Below are positions 1 through 8,461 of a stretch of DNA of 64,000 nucleotides, one piece after another. Made by a program: the position numbers and the translations under genes. The DNA comes from Chryseobacterium artocarpi. Its GTDB lineage: Bacteria > Bacteroidota > Bacteroidia > Flavobacteriales > Weeksellaceae. Numbering within the stretch: position 1 is the first letter of the stretch; every line of letters begins with the position of its first letter. The notes below the pieces were generated by a model. It was not told the DNA's origin, searched no databases, and saw only the letters and a program-made list of their open reading frames with translations. Where the stretch lies: the NCBI RefSeq assembly GCF_001684975.1, contig NZ_MAYH01000034.1, positions 372,001 to 436,000 on the forward strand, in the 5' to 3' direction.

Positions 1-253
1 ATTCTACAGGCAGACACAATAAAGCTTTGTTTCCTTCTTTTAATCCTAAAAAGTTACAGGTCATCACTGCTGAATTGATCATTTTCTTTTTTTTGATTCC
101 AAAGATTTTGGGAATTCCTGTAGAACCTGAGGTCTGAACTTTTACCGTTTCGTCGTCAGACAGCCATTCTACTAAAAAATTTCCGACTTTTTTTTCAAAT
201 TCCGTATGGAAGGATAATTGATTAATATTGAGATTATTGAAATCTATCTGCAT
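1..253 (-). CDS. menE: O-succinylbenzoate-CoA ligase (MenE), 5' part only
   Basis: Only the first 84 codons are in the window; the 3' part lies to the left. The protein starts MQIDFNNLNI and carries TSGSTGIPK at residues 41-49, the phosphate-binding loop of ANL-superfamily adenylate-forming enzymes. The very short region before this loop, with no long N-terminal domain, fits the compact MenE of Flavobacteriia, which activates o-succinylbenzoate with ATP and CoA in cytoplasmic menaquinone synthesis. The start is the ATG at 253-251. Menaquinone suits the cbb3 oxidase found further on. Another AMP-binding ligase cannot be excluded without the rest of the gene. Confidence 0.7.
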   Translation of the reverse strand, partial: MQIDFNNLNINQLSFHTEFEKKVGNFLVEWLSDDETVKVQTSGSTGIPKIFGIKKKKMINSAVMTCNFLGLKEGNKALLCLPVE

Positions 254-305
254 GTTTTTAGTAAATAAAATCTACAGTAAATTTAAAAAAAAATTCAAAA
301 AGTTC

Positions 306-335
306 TTGCATCTAAAGAAAAAAGCTGTAAATTTG
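306..335 (+). promoter_or_regulatory. Bacteroidota-type promoter of tRNA-Gln
   Basis: A TTG (306-308) is separated by exactly 19 bases from TAAATTTG (328-335), which matches the -33 TTG / -7 TAnnTTTG consensus of the Bacteroidota housekeeping sigma factor. Initiation would fall near 342, about ten bases before the mature tRNA. This is the cleanest promoter in the window. Confidence 0.75.
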
Positions 336-351
336 CACCACTAAAACAAAC

Positions 352-422
352 AGACTCATGGTGTAGCGGTAACACTACTGATTTTGGTTCAGTCATCTGG
401 GGTTCGAATCCCTGTGAGTCTA
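352..422 (+). tRNA. tRNA-Gln (anticodon TTG)
   Basis: A 71-base cloverleaf. The acceptor arms AGACTCA (352-358) and TGAGTCT (415-421) pair perfectly, with discriminator A at 422. The anticodon stem ACTGA/TCAGT encloses loop TTTTGGT, giving anticodon TTG, which reads CAA (Gln). The T arm contains GGTTCGAATCC. The 3' CCA is not encoded. The accessory segment begins directly downstream, and tRNA 3' ends are common integration sites. Confidence 0.95.
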
Positions 423-458
423 CAAACCACTCTTTTTTAAGGGTGGTTTTTGTTTTTT
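416..458 (+). repeat. Left copy of imperfect direct repeat (tRNA 3' end plus hairpin)
   Basis: About 43 bases made of the end of tRNA-Gln (GAGTCTACAAACCA) and the hairpin after it. A similar 40-base sequence recurs at 7024-7063. Both copies share GAGT..ACAAACCA, a short hairpin and GGTTTTTGTTTTTT. Together they bracket the phage-tail-like genes. They may be att-like duplications or simply two related terminators. Confidence 0.4.
424..450 (+). terminator. Terminator of tRNA-Gln
   Basis: AAACCACTC pairs with GGGTGGTTT (one G-T pair) around a TTTTTTAA loop, followed by a T-rich run. Confidence 0.8.
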
Positions 459-507
459 GTTCTCTTTTGAAAAATAAAAAAGGGAAAGAGAAAAAATGTT
501 CTGTTCT

Positions 508-886
508 TTACAGATTCGAAGTAAGGGGTCGCTTAAATGGATTTTCAATGCAAAGTTTTTGTTTTGATTCTACAATATCTCTCGTCAATTTTGACAATCG
601 TCTCTTTGAAAAATCAGATTCCTGTAAATAATTTCCCTGAAACCATTCTTCTAACATCATTTTCGTTACTAAAAAAATTTCTTCATATTTTTTAAAGAAA
701 TCTTTAATATAATCTTCATTATAAATTTGGTTCCTTATTTCAAATCACTTCCCAATAAAAATATATCGCTGCGATTACAATATTCACGAGTCCATTTATG
801 GTACTAGTATAAAATAATTGATTATTAATTCGCACCGTCTTATCTCTGTTAAAAATACTTGTTACTGCAATTACAGAATAGCGAGG
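508..886 (-). pseudogene. Degraded gene fragment, possibly frameshifted
   Basis: On the minus strand two protein-like stretches sit end to end in different frames. The upstream one (to about 887) ends in a hydrophobic run, IVIAAIYFYWEVI, then a stop. The downstream one, about 75 codons ending at the TAA at 510-508, contains DYIKDFFKKYEEIF and DFSKRRLSKLTRDI. Joining them needs one frameshift near 750, and neither has a good start codon. I do not recognise the family. It lies in the accessory segment beside tRNA-Gln and is best read as a decayed gene from that element. From 887 to 1156 I see only AT-rich sequence with no convincing gene. The whole could also be chance open frame. Confidence 0.3.
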
Positions 887-1156
887 TCAAAAAACTTTTA
901 TAAGGACCAAAAAACAATGAAATTTGCACTCTAAAGAATGTAGTTGATTTAAAATGAATTACAAAAAAACATTGCGAAAATATATGTTTTCTAAGTTGTA
1001 ATCATATTAATAATTCACTAATTGACAGTACGATAAAAGAGGGGAAAAATCAATAATTACTCAAAAGAAATAGAATTCTATTTAACTACAATAAGTCTAT
1101 CAATAATAGACTTTCCCTCAAATCATCAATTTTATAAAAACTAATTTCCAATAATA

Positions 1157-1783
1157 ATGAAAGTACCATTAAAAACAATATTTAGCTGGTTTGAAAAGGG
1201 TGACATGCCCACGGAAAATCAGTTTCAGCAGACCTTTTCTTCATTCCGTCATTTAGATGAAAATATCAAGATGGATGAGGTAACGGGTTTAAATGAAACT
1301 TTTCAAAAAACGGTATCCAGCACAGCTTTTACAAATCATCTGCAAGATGAAAGCGCACACAATTTAGTGCTCGCAAGACTTAATGCATCCAATCTTACTG
1401 CTAGAAATGTAGAAGAATGGAAAGAAAAACTAAAGATAAAACTAGCAGCCACTATAGACAATGGTGAAGAGACGGGAAATGTCTATACAAAGGAACAAAT
1501 CGAGGAAATTGTAAATATACTTCAGGAACAGATAGACCTACTTAAAGGTTCAGAAGCAAATTCTTCCTTTGGAGGAATTTTAAGACCTACTGATAATATT
1601 ATTGTTAAGCCTGGATCAGCAAAATGGTTTTGGGCAGGGAGTGGAGTCTACGAAAATGCTTCAGGAGTTACGATTGAAAATTTCGGAATAATTTCCTTTA
1701 ACGGTTTGGTGTGGTCTGTTCTGGAGGTGAATATGCCCGGAGGTGGAGCAGATGGATTTATTGATTTAACACAAGAAGATTAA
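1157..1783 (+). CDS. Phage-tail-associated protein, first gene of tail-fibre-like unit
   Basis: 208 residues with no signal peptide. The N-terminus has the pattern I-x-x-W-F-x-x-G-x-x-P-T-x-x-Q-F, then SFRHLDENI (residues 9-39). This pattern recurs in Bacteroidota phage tail and tail-like proteins, usually as WF-x-TG-x-x-PT-x-x-QF with HKDD after it. The C-terminus is rich in Gly and Asp (PGGGADGFIDLTQED). The stop is separated by one base from the next ATG, so the gene is probably translated together with the CotH gene. By analogy it may be a structural or adaptor part of a tail tip or fibre. No capsid, portal, sheath or lysis genes are nearby. The family assignment rests on the N-terminal motif alone. 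Confidence 0.55.
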   Translation: MKVPLKTIFSWFEKGDMPTENQFQQTFSSFRHLDENIKMDEVTGLNETFQKTVSSTAFTNHLQDESAHNLVLARLNASNLTARNVEEWKEKLKIKLAATIDNGEETGNVYTKEQIEEIVNILQEQIDLLKGSEANSSFGGILRPTDNIIVKPGSAKWFWAGSGVYENASGVTIENFGIISFNGLVWSVLEVNMPGGGADGFIDLTQED

Positions 1784-1784
1784 A

Positions 1785-4700
1785 ATGAGATATACAGGAA
1801 GAATTTATTTTACAAATTATGAAAGATCAGATAAAGAAGTTGCAGATAACTTCATTTATCCCGTGATGTTCTTCATTAAAAATGAAGAAGGGAAAATCAT
1901 TAAACAGATTGCATATTCAGCTTTAGGAGAAAAGTCAGAAAGTGAATATGGAACTGGTGGAGGAACCGGAGGAGGCAATGGAATTGTTTTCCGCGCAAAA
2001 TCTGAAATACCTGCATCGTTCGTAAAATCATTTGGAAGCGAAGTTAAACTAGTCTTTTCATGGTCATCCATCGACAGCGTTGATGGTAGTGAGACCGGCG
2101 GAGGAACTGCGAGTATTCTAAAAGGAAACACAATCCTATTTAATAAAAACATTAATCAGGGAGCCAATGAGATAGATATCACGTCATATATTTTGGCAGG
2201 AGATAATACAATAACACTTAGTATCACTGATAGTTATGGAAATAATAGGAAATTAAAATATGATATTCAAACAATAGCACTTGCTTTAAGTACTACATAC
2301 AACAAGACCACTATTAATTCGGGACCCATCATTTTCCGATATATTCCAACCGGGAATGTCGAGAAGACGATTCATTTCAAATTAAATGGATCAGATCTTC
2401 CGCCGGTAGTTACTTCAATTAATAACAAAGAGCTTCTTTATGAAATTCCTGCACAGCCGCACGGAGTTCATATTTTAGAGGTATATATGACCGCTGATTT
2501 GTCAGGAGAGATCATTGAAAGCAATCACTTATTTACAGACATTATCAGTGTGGTTGCCGGAAATTTAACGCCTCTGGTTTCTTCGGCAAATAATGTTGTT
2601 GCTAATCAATATGCTCCAGCTTCGATTGAATATCTGGTATATTCACCATCATCAAATTATAGTGATGTTGAGATTTTGGTCGACGGAGTGAAGGTTTCAG
2701 AACTGGTAGTAAATAGAAGTTTGCAGAAGTTCACCTATACATTTATGGACTCAGGTGCGCACACTGTAACTTTTAAATGTGGCAGTGTCACAAAAAATAC
2801 TTCAGTAGTTGTATCAGCATTTGATATTCAGGTAGAAGCCGAAACGCTAGGCTTGGAATTATTTTTAAGCAGTCGAAACAGAAGCAATTCAGAGATTAAT
2901 AAAAACGAATGGAAATATAAAAACCTGTCATGTACTCTTACTGATTTTGATTTCAGCACCAATGGGTGGATTCAAGATTCAAAGGGTTCTGTGGCACTTA
3001 AAGTGAGCGGAAATGCAAGGGTTGAGATTCCTTTCAAGATTTTTGAAAATGATTTTAAAACAGGTGGTAAAACATTAGAATTTGAATTTTCAACTTCAGA
3101 TATAAAAAACAGTGACAGTACTATTTTTTCTTGTAAAAATGGAAATGTTGGATTTGTTGCTACCTCAAATTCGTTTTCGTTCAGTTCTGAGCAGGAAGGT
3201 ACGTCCATATTTTTTAAAGAAGAGGAAAGGATCCGTGTAAGTGTAGTCGTTACAAAGGTTGCAGATCAAAGATTGGTATTTGTGTATATCAATGGAATTA
3301 TATCTTCATTATATCAGTATAATTCATTAGACAGCTTTTTACAACAAGCTCCTCAAAACATTACCATTGGAAGCAGTGATTGTACTATTAATCTATATAA
3401 TATCAGGGTTTATAATAATAATCTAAACGCCGATCAGATGTTGTCGAATTTTATTGCTGACATGGATAACCTGGTGGAAAAAGTCAACATATACGAGAGA
3501 AATAAATTGTACGATGCATTCGGGAATTTGTCCTACGATAAATGTTTACAATCAATTCCATGTTTAACCATTGTTGGAGATCTGCCAACTTATAAAGGCG
3601 ATAAAAAAACAATTGTTGGAGAGTATGAAAATGCTCAAGATCCTACAAAATCGTTTTCTTATGTAAATGCGAGTATTGATGTTCAGGGTACATCATCACA
3701 ATATTATCCCCGAAAAAACTTTAAAATAAAATTTAACGGAGGTTTTAAAAATGGAGAAATAAATTCTTCAAAATACAAGCTTCGTGATAATTCATTGGCG
3801 GAAAAGACATTTACTTTTAAAGCTGACTTCATGGAATCTTCAGGTTCTCACAACATTGGTTTGGCGAGGCTTGCACAAGATTCTTTGAATCAGTTAGGCT
3901 ATTTAGTGCCTCCTCAGTTAGTGGATCCTAACGTTCGGACGACAATGGATGGTTTTCCGATGCTTATTTTCCACCGTGCTACACCGGATTCGGAGCGTAT
4001 TTTCTTAGGAAAATATAATTTTAATAATGATAAGTCGAATGAAGCAACGACAGGTTTTACAGGTGGTCAGGAATGCTGGGAATTTTTAAACAATACGTCA
4101 GATAATACATTATTTATTGCTACAGATTTTCAAAGTGTAGACGGAAATGGTAAGCATTTATGGAAAAATGATTTTGAGGCAAGATATCCGGAAGATAATG
4201 AAGATACTTCGAATCTTGAAGCTTTGCATACATGGATTGTGAGTTGCAAAAACAATCCTGCAAAATTCAAAACTGAGGCTCCAGATCATTTTAATATTCA
4301 GTTTTTACTGTTTTATTATGTATTTACTGAGTTTTTCGCAATGGTAGATCAGCGCGCTAAAAATCAAATGTTTGCGATGTATCCGGATGCGCAAGGAAAT
4401 AATCGTTGGTATCTTATATTTTATGATAATGACACGGTTTTAGGTCTTAATAACGAAGGTCACAATGTGTATGATTATTGGGTAGAAGCTCACGACCAAG
4501 TAGGAAGTGGATTTGTCTGGAATGGTGCCCTTTCAGAACTGTGGAAATTGGTTGAAGTTGCTTTTGATACTGAAATTACGGCTTTGTATCAGCAAATGAG
4601 AACTTCAGGAATTCTGACTTATGATAAGTGCAACACTTACTTTAACACGTTAGAATCTGACAAATGGGCGGAAAGTATTTTCAATGAAGATGCGAAATAT

Positions 4701-6629
4701 AAATACATAGATCCTTTGGTTGTTGCCGGGAACGGAAGTTACCTATACCCCGCACAAGGTTCAAGAAAATCGCACAGGAATTATTGGCTATTAAATAGAT
4801 TCAGATATATGGACGGAAAGTATGACACGTCTACTTTCTCATCTGATTATATCACGATGAGACTTTATACACCTTCGGGCACACCTGCAATTCCTCCAAA
4901 TGCTAATTTTTTATTAACGGCTCAGAAAGACGGGTATACGAAAATTAAGTTTGGTTCCTATATCAACCGTGCCAGGCTTAGAAAAAATGTTTCATCTTTA
5001 GTTCAAGCTCCGGCTATTACTTTTAACGATACAGAAACTATTATCTATGGTGCATCTGCAATTAAAGATCTTGGAGATTTGTCAGGAAAGTATCTAGGTA
5101 CTTTAGATGTTTCAAAAGCGATGAATTTATCGAGGCTTCGAATAGGAAGTCAAGTGGTGGGGTATTCTAATCAAAATTTGAGAAACCTTTTTGTGGGAAA
5201 TAATACGTTGTTGGAAGAGTTGGATATTTCGAATTGTCCTAATCTCAAGCAGGCTGTTGATTTATCAGGCTGTACAGCGATAAAGAGCGTGTACGCGGCA
5301 GGAACAGGTGTTTCAGCTGTTTTACTGCCAAAAGGTGGTTTACTAAATTTATTAGTACTTCCTACAGTGGCAAACACTCTTATTTTAGACAATCAAAATT
5401 TTATTTCCAATCAAAATTTATTTTTCACACCAACCAGTATTACAACGCTTTATATTAAAAACTGTTCAAAAATAAATGTAACTACTATTGTCAATAATTT
5501 AACAAAAATAAGTAGAATCAGTGTCAATAATCTTGTAGGAAGCAGTGATAATAGTGATTCTTTTTATAAGCTTATCGTTGCAAAAGGAATAGATGATAGC
5601 GGAAATACGCTCCCTCATTCAGTGGTAGAAGGTACATGGAATTTCAAAACGATTTATGCTGACGATAAAGTTTTTATGGAGAACAATTGGCCTGATTTTC
5701 ATTTTACATTCCAAAATGTTACTGAATTTATCCAATTTTCTAGTGCAACAAGAAAAAATTTAATTTTAGAGAAATATGATAAAAATGGTGATAATGAACT
5801 CAGTTTTTCCGAAGCTCGACTTGTGACTAAGATTGATGATAATGCTTTTAATGGTTCAATCAATCCAAGTTATAATACTGATTTTGCTAGTGCTTTTCCT
5901 GAGTTTAGATTTTTTACCAACTTGGAAGAAATAGGCTTTAGAGCATTTTATAACCTAACCTGGGGACCTAATATTATTTTCCCGCCTAACATAAAAAAAA
6001 TAGGAGCTAATGCATTTCAATTATATGCTACCACATCAAGTATTGCCAATACAACCAATCCATTTGAAAATCTTGAAGAAATTGGAGATAAAGGTTTGGA
6101 GAATATTAAAGTGGATCTTAGTTGGTTCAAAAATGTTAAAGTATTAGGTGTTTTTGTTCTTACAAGATGTTATGTAAAATCTGAAGATAATAATAAGATC
6201 TCTTTTAAATATTTAAAAGAGATAAAACCTAATTTGTTGTTTGAATCTGCTTATATTCCGATGAAGGATGAAAATAATGTACAATTGACTTCTTATGATC
6301 TTTCAGAATGGACTGCACTTACAATAATAAGAACTGATTCTATTCCTGTTCCTGCCAATATCGTTACACCATTTTTTGAAGTAAAACTCCCTGCATCAGT
6401 TGAATATATTGAAACAAGACCATTTGCTACAGGTGTTTCAAATGTAAATGGGAGGTATTTGAAATTAACAATTTTTGCCGTAATTCCGCCAACCCTTATT
6501 TCTAAAACATTGTGTAGTGATCCGAGTAATGATTTAATAAAAATATATGTGCCGGCAGGTAGTGTAAATGCTTATAAGACAGCAACCAGCTGGAGCTATC
6601 ATGCTGCACGAATTTTCCCAATCGAATAA
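1785..6629 (+). CDS. Giant CotH-kinase / leucine-rich-repeat tail-fibre-like protein
   Basis: 1614 residues without a signal peptide. In order: an N-terminal adaptor ending in a Gly-rich hinge (residues 56-65); Ig-like beta regions; a concanavalin/LamG-like stretch (roughly 355-560); a CotH kinase domain (roughly 590-1010) with DVQGTSSQYYPRKNFKIKF near residue 630 and YDNDTVLG near 880, the likely metal/ATP site; leucine-rich repeats (about 1080-1280); an EF-hand-like loop DKNGDNELSFSE near 1331; and a BspA-like LRR_5 region ending in a typical IYVPAGSVNAYK tail. CotH domains are atypical protein kinases known from spore coats and many secreted proteins. Missing export signal plus the preceding phage-like gene suggest assembly on a tail rather than secretion. 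It could phosphorylate a partner or surface target, but activity is inferred. The C-terminal LRRs are a natural receptor-binding region. Confidence 0.7.
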   Translation: MRYTGRIYFTNYERSDKEVADNFIYPVMFFIKNEEGKIIKQIAYSALGEKSESEYGTGGGTGGGNGIVFRAKSEIPASFVKSFGSEVKLVFSWSSIDSVDGSETGGGTASILKGNTILFNKNINQGANEIDITSYILAGDNTITLSITDSYGNNRKLKYDIQTIALALSTTYNKTTINSGPIIFRYIPTGNVEKTIHFKLNGSDLPPVVTSINNKELLYEIPAQPHGVHILEVYMTADLSGEIIESNHLFTDIISVVAGNLTPLVSSANNVVANQYAPASIEYLVYSPSSNYSDVEILVDGVKVSELVVNRSLQKFTYTFMDSGAHTVTFKCGSVTKNTSVVVSAFDIQVEAETLGLELFLSSRNRSNSEINKNEWKYKNLSCTLTDFDFSTNGWIQDSKGSVALKVSGNARVEIPFKIFENDFKTGGKTLEFEFSTSDIKNSDSTIFSCKNGNVGFVATSNSFSFSSEQEGTSIFFKEEERIRVSVVVTKVADQRLVFVYINGIISSLYQYNSLDSFLQQAPQNITIGSSDCTINLYNIRVYNNNLNADQMLSNFIADMDNLVEKVNIYERNKLYDAFGNLSYDKCLQSIPCLTIVGDLPTYKGDKKTIVGEYENAQDPTKSFSYVNASIDVQGTSSQYYPRKNFKIKFNGGFKNGEINSSKYKLRDNSLAEKTFTFKADFMESSGSHNIGLARLAQDSLNQLGYLVPPQLVDPNVRTTMDGFPMLIFHRATPDSERIFLGKYNFNNDKSNEATTGFTGGQECWEFLNNTSDNTLFIATDFQSVDGNGKHLWKNDFEARYPEDNEDTSNLEALHTWIVSCKNNPAKFKTEAPDHFNIQFLLFYYVFTEFFAMVDQRAKNQMFAMYPDAQGNNRWYLIFYDNDTVLGLNNEGHNVYDYWVEAHDQVGSGFVWNGALSELWKLVEVAFDTEITALYQQMRTSGILTYDKCNTYFNTLESDKWAESIFNEDAKYKYIDPLVVAGNGSYLYPAQGSRKSHRNYWLLNRFRYMDGKYDTSTFSSDYITMRLYTPSGTPAIPPNANFLLTAQKDGYTKIKFGSYINRARLRKNVSSLVQAPAITFNDTETIIYGASAIKDLGDLSGKYLGTLDVSKAMNLSRLRIGSQVVGYSNQNLRNLFVGNNTLLEELDISNCPNLKQAVDLSGCTAIKSVYAAGTGVSAVLLPKGGLLNLLVLPTVANTLILDNQNFISNQNLFFTPTSITTLYIKNCSKINVTTIVNNLTKISRISVNNLVGSSDNSDSFYKLIVAKGIDDSGNTLPHSVVEGTWNFKTIYADDKVFMENNWPDFHFTFQNVTEFIQFSSATRKNLILEKYDKNGDNELSFSEARLVTKIDDNAFNGSINPSYNTDFASAFPEFRFFTNLEEIGFRAFYNLTWGPNIIFPPNIKKIGANAFQLYATTSSIANTTNPFENLEEIGDKGLENIKVDLSWFKNVKVLGVFVLTRCYVKSEDNNKISFKYLKEIKPNLLFESAYIPMKDENNVQLTSYDLSEWTALTIIRTDSIPVPANIVTPFFEVKLPASVEYIETRPFATGVSNVNGRYLKLTIFAVIPPTLISKTLCSDPSNDLIKIYVPAGSVNAYKTATSWSYHAARIFPIE

Positions 6630-6631
6630 AA

Positions 6632-6832
6632 ATGAATATAGAAGATAACATAATTACCGCTGAAGCAGGTAAAGTATTTAGAAGAAAAATAGATGGAATG
6701 CTATTTAGTGAAGAGATATATCTTGGTTTAACCTATTATTTAAATGGCGTTAAGCTCGAAACTCCAATTCAGGAAAAACCTGATGATTTTGAAGAAATTG
6801 ATATTGAGGTTCAAACAGAAGAAATTGATTAA
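6632..6832 (+). CDS. Small acidic protein, third gene of tail-like unit
   Basis: 66 residues starting two bases after the CotH stop codon, so surely in the same operon. It begins MNIEDNIITAEAGKVFRRKIDG, contains a central YLGLTYYLNGVKLE strand-rich part, and ends in a very acidic tail (DDFEEIDIEVQTEEID). There is no signal peptide or membrane segment. My recollection is that similar tiny proteins end tail-fibre modules in Bacteroidota prophages. Function is unknown; a cap, chaperone or trimerisation aid for the large protein are possibilities only. Confidence 0.5.
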   Translation: MNIEDNIITAEAGKVFRRKIDGMLFSEEIYLGLTYYLNGVKLETPIQEKPDDFEEIDIEVQTEEID

Positions 6833-7023
6833 AAGATGATCAATTTATTACTTATTTTCCGAACGGAAATTTATAACTAGTCCTGACAATATGCTCAAAA
6901 TACGACCAAATATAGTGGCGAATCAGTTAGAATAATATTATAATTACGAATATGTTTTTATGATGCAAGTTTTGATAGAACTATAAAGTCTTCACCTATT
7001 TGGTTCGCCATTTGTTCGCTTTT

Positions 7024-7063
7024 GAGTACAAACCATCCTTTTTAAGGATGGTTTTTGTTTTTT
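7024..7063 (+). repeat. Right copy of imperfect direct repeat
   Basis: GAGTACAAACCATCC, a hairpin and GGTTTTTGTTTTTT resemble 416-458 at the tRNA-Gln end. Just upstream GGTTCGCCA (about 7001-7009) is a near match to the reverse complement of GGCGAATC near 6918, a small inverted pair of the kind seen beside recombinase sites. No integrase remains. A chance match of two terminators is equally possible. Confidence 0.35.
7031..7053 (+). terminator. Terminator downstream of the tail-like unit
   Basis: AACCATCC / GGATGGTT stem with a short T-rich loop, followed by TTTGTTTTTT. It lies about 200 bases after the last tail-like gene and just before the convergent ACT-domain gene. Confidence 0.7.
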
Positions 7064-7079
7064 AAAGAATTGATATCCT

Positions 7080-7478
7080 TTAATTCAACTCTTTAAGTCC
7101 ATTTAGTATCTCAATAGCTTTTGCGGCATTCTTTTCATCCACAAAAATATGGTCATGAAAGTAAGCAGCAACAACATTACAACTAATCCCCGCATCACTT
7201 AAAGCTTGTGAAAATTTTGCAGTTAAACCAACGGCAGATAAAGAGGAATGAACCTCAAGGGTGATCCATGATGCTACATAGCTAAAGCTTAAGTTCATAG
7301 CTTCTGCATCTTCTTTTTTAAGTACAACGGTTATACTTTCTGTTTCTTTAAACAGAAATAAAATTTTTAAAAAAGGAATCTCATTAATGTTATCAACCGT
7401 ACAATAGACGTACTTTCCTTCGTTCAATAACGGATTTAAATTTTTCAAAATATTCTTTAAGTTCACTTCACCTTCCAT
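7080..7478 (-). CDS. ACT-domain-like protein
   Basis: 132 residues, cytoplasmic, no signal peptide. The alternating strand/helix pattern, with YCTVDNI early, WITLEVHSSLSAVGLTAKF in the middle and ISCNVVAAYFHDHIFV then AAKAIEILNGL at the end, fits two tandem ACT-like folds. Proteins of this small type are usually called ACT domain-containing and are thought to bind small ligands such as amino acids. Nothing nearby names a ligand. It is probably monocistronic: the terminator of the next gene leftward on this strand (7580-7600) precedes it, and a hairpin lies just beyond its 3' end. Function is inferred from fold resemblance only. Confidence 0.6.
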   Translation of the reverse strand: MEGEVNLKNILKNLNPLLNEGKYVYCTVDNINEIPFLKILFLFKETESITVVLKKEDAEAMNLSFSYVASWITLEVHSSLSAVGLTAKFSQALSDAGISCNVVAAYFHDHIFVDEKNAAKAIEILNGLKELN

Positions 7479-7579
7479 AATTCATTGCTTTTTAGTGGAA
7501 AACGCATTTACAATTTTCCTATTTATGATTGAGATAAAAATACAATATACTTCCATAAAAAATCAATACAAAATAAAAA

Positions 7580-7600
7580 AAGACCTCCAATAGAGGTCTT
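7580..7600 (-). terminator. Terminator of the HdeD-like gene
   Basis: AAGACCTC / GAGGTCTT stem with loop CAATA. The A-run on its left gives the U-tract on the minus strand. Confidence 0.8.
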
Positions 7601-7621
7601 TACTATCATTTGATTATTAAA

Positions 7622-8254
7622 TTACTTTTTAAGATCGTCAATTTCTTCCTGTATTGACTTTATTTTATCTCTCAGTTCCTGACTTACTTTTCCAGGGATT
7701 TTTTTAACTTTTCTCAAATCTAAAGCCAGCATAATAGAGGCTATTCCTATAAAAATAAAGGAAATACCCGTCAAGGTGACTAATGAAATTCCTGCAAAAA
7801 TCGGGTTAAATATTAACAATAGAGAAAATATAATTCCACCTGCACTTGCAAGGGCTACATTTCCCCAACTCATTATTTTCATACTTTTCAAATCAAAGGC
7901 GAAACCTAGCAACTGAAAAGAACGGAACAACAAGGTAAACCCAACTACGAAAGGCAGAATAGACATTGAAATTTGTGGATAAGCTATTAAATAAACCCCA
8001 ATTGCGGTAGTCAATAAACCACTTACCAGAAACCAGCCCCAACCTTGTAAAGATTTACTATTTTGAATAGAGAAGAAAACTTCCGTGATCCCGGAGAACA
8101 GGAATGAAACGCTGAAAAAAATGGAAAGAGTAATATACGTTGCAAGCGGTACACTAAATACATAAAAACCACAAATAATAAATAAAATTCCAAATATCAA
8201 TGGAATATACCAATGTTTAACAGTGTTTGTAAAAGTTTGAAATAAATTAGCCAT
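7622..8254 (-). CDS. HdeD/DUF308 family membrane protein
   Basis: 210 residues with about six hydrophobic segments arranged as three hairpins (for example WYIPLIFGILFIICGFYVF, YPQISMSILPFVVGFTLLF), followed by a charged C-terminal helix ending DKIKSIQEEIDDLKK. This matches the HdeD-like (DUF308) inner-membrane family; the E. coli member is linked to acid resistance, but the molecular role in flavobacteria is not known. The extra coiled C-terminal tail goes beyond the E. coli form. The gene stands alone with its own terminator. The family call is firm; an acid-stress role is only inherited by name. Confidence 0.75.
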   Translation of the reverse strand: MANLFQTFTNTVKHWYIPLIFGILFIICGFYVFSVPLATYITLSIFFSVSFLFSGITEVFFSIQNSKSLQGWGWFLVSGLLTTAIGVYLIAYPQISMSILPFVVGFTLLFRSFQLLGFAFDLKSMKIMSWGNVALASAGGIIFSLLLIFNPIFAGISLVTLTGISFIFIGIASIMLALDLRKVKKIPGKVSQELRDKIKSIQEEIDDLKK

Positions 8255-8386
8255 AGAAGTGTTTTTTCGTGTGCCTACTTTGTATTACGGTGTTCGGCTC
8301 GTCCGTCGAAATTTATCAAAAACAGATTATAAATTCACCTGATTTTGAATAATTTTCTACTACTAATTTACAAAAAGTAAAAGGAA

Positions 8387-8440
8387 AAAGCATCATATTA
8401 AAACAAAAGTTAATTCTACTTTTCTTAATATGATGCTTTT
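8387..8440 (-). terminator. Terminator of the agmatine-deiminase-family gene
   Basis: A 16-bp perfect stem, AAAAGCATCATATTAA with TTAATATGATGCTTTT, around a 22-base loop. It sits just after the minus-strand stop at 8462. Confidence 0.75.
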
Positions 8441-8461
8441 CTTAAGTCAGGTTTTTACTTA

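Noticed and set aside
443..631. A 62-codon frame right after tRNA-Gln
   Set aside because: It begins within the tRNA terminator, has no recognisable features, and is partly antisense to the degraded minus-strand fragment.
1785..6629. Spore-coat protein from the CotH match
   Set aside because: The organism type does not form spores and the context is phage-tail-like.
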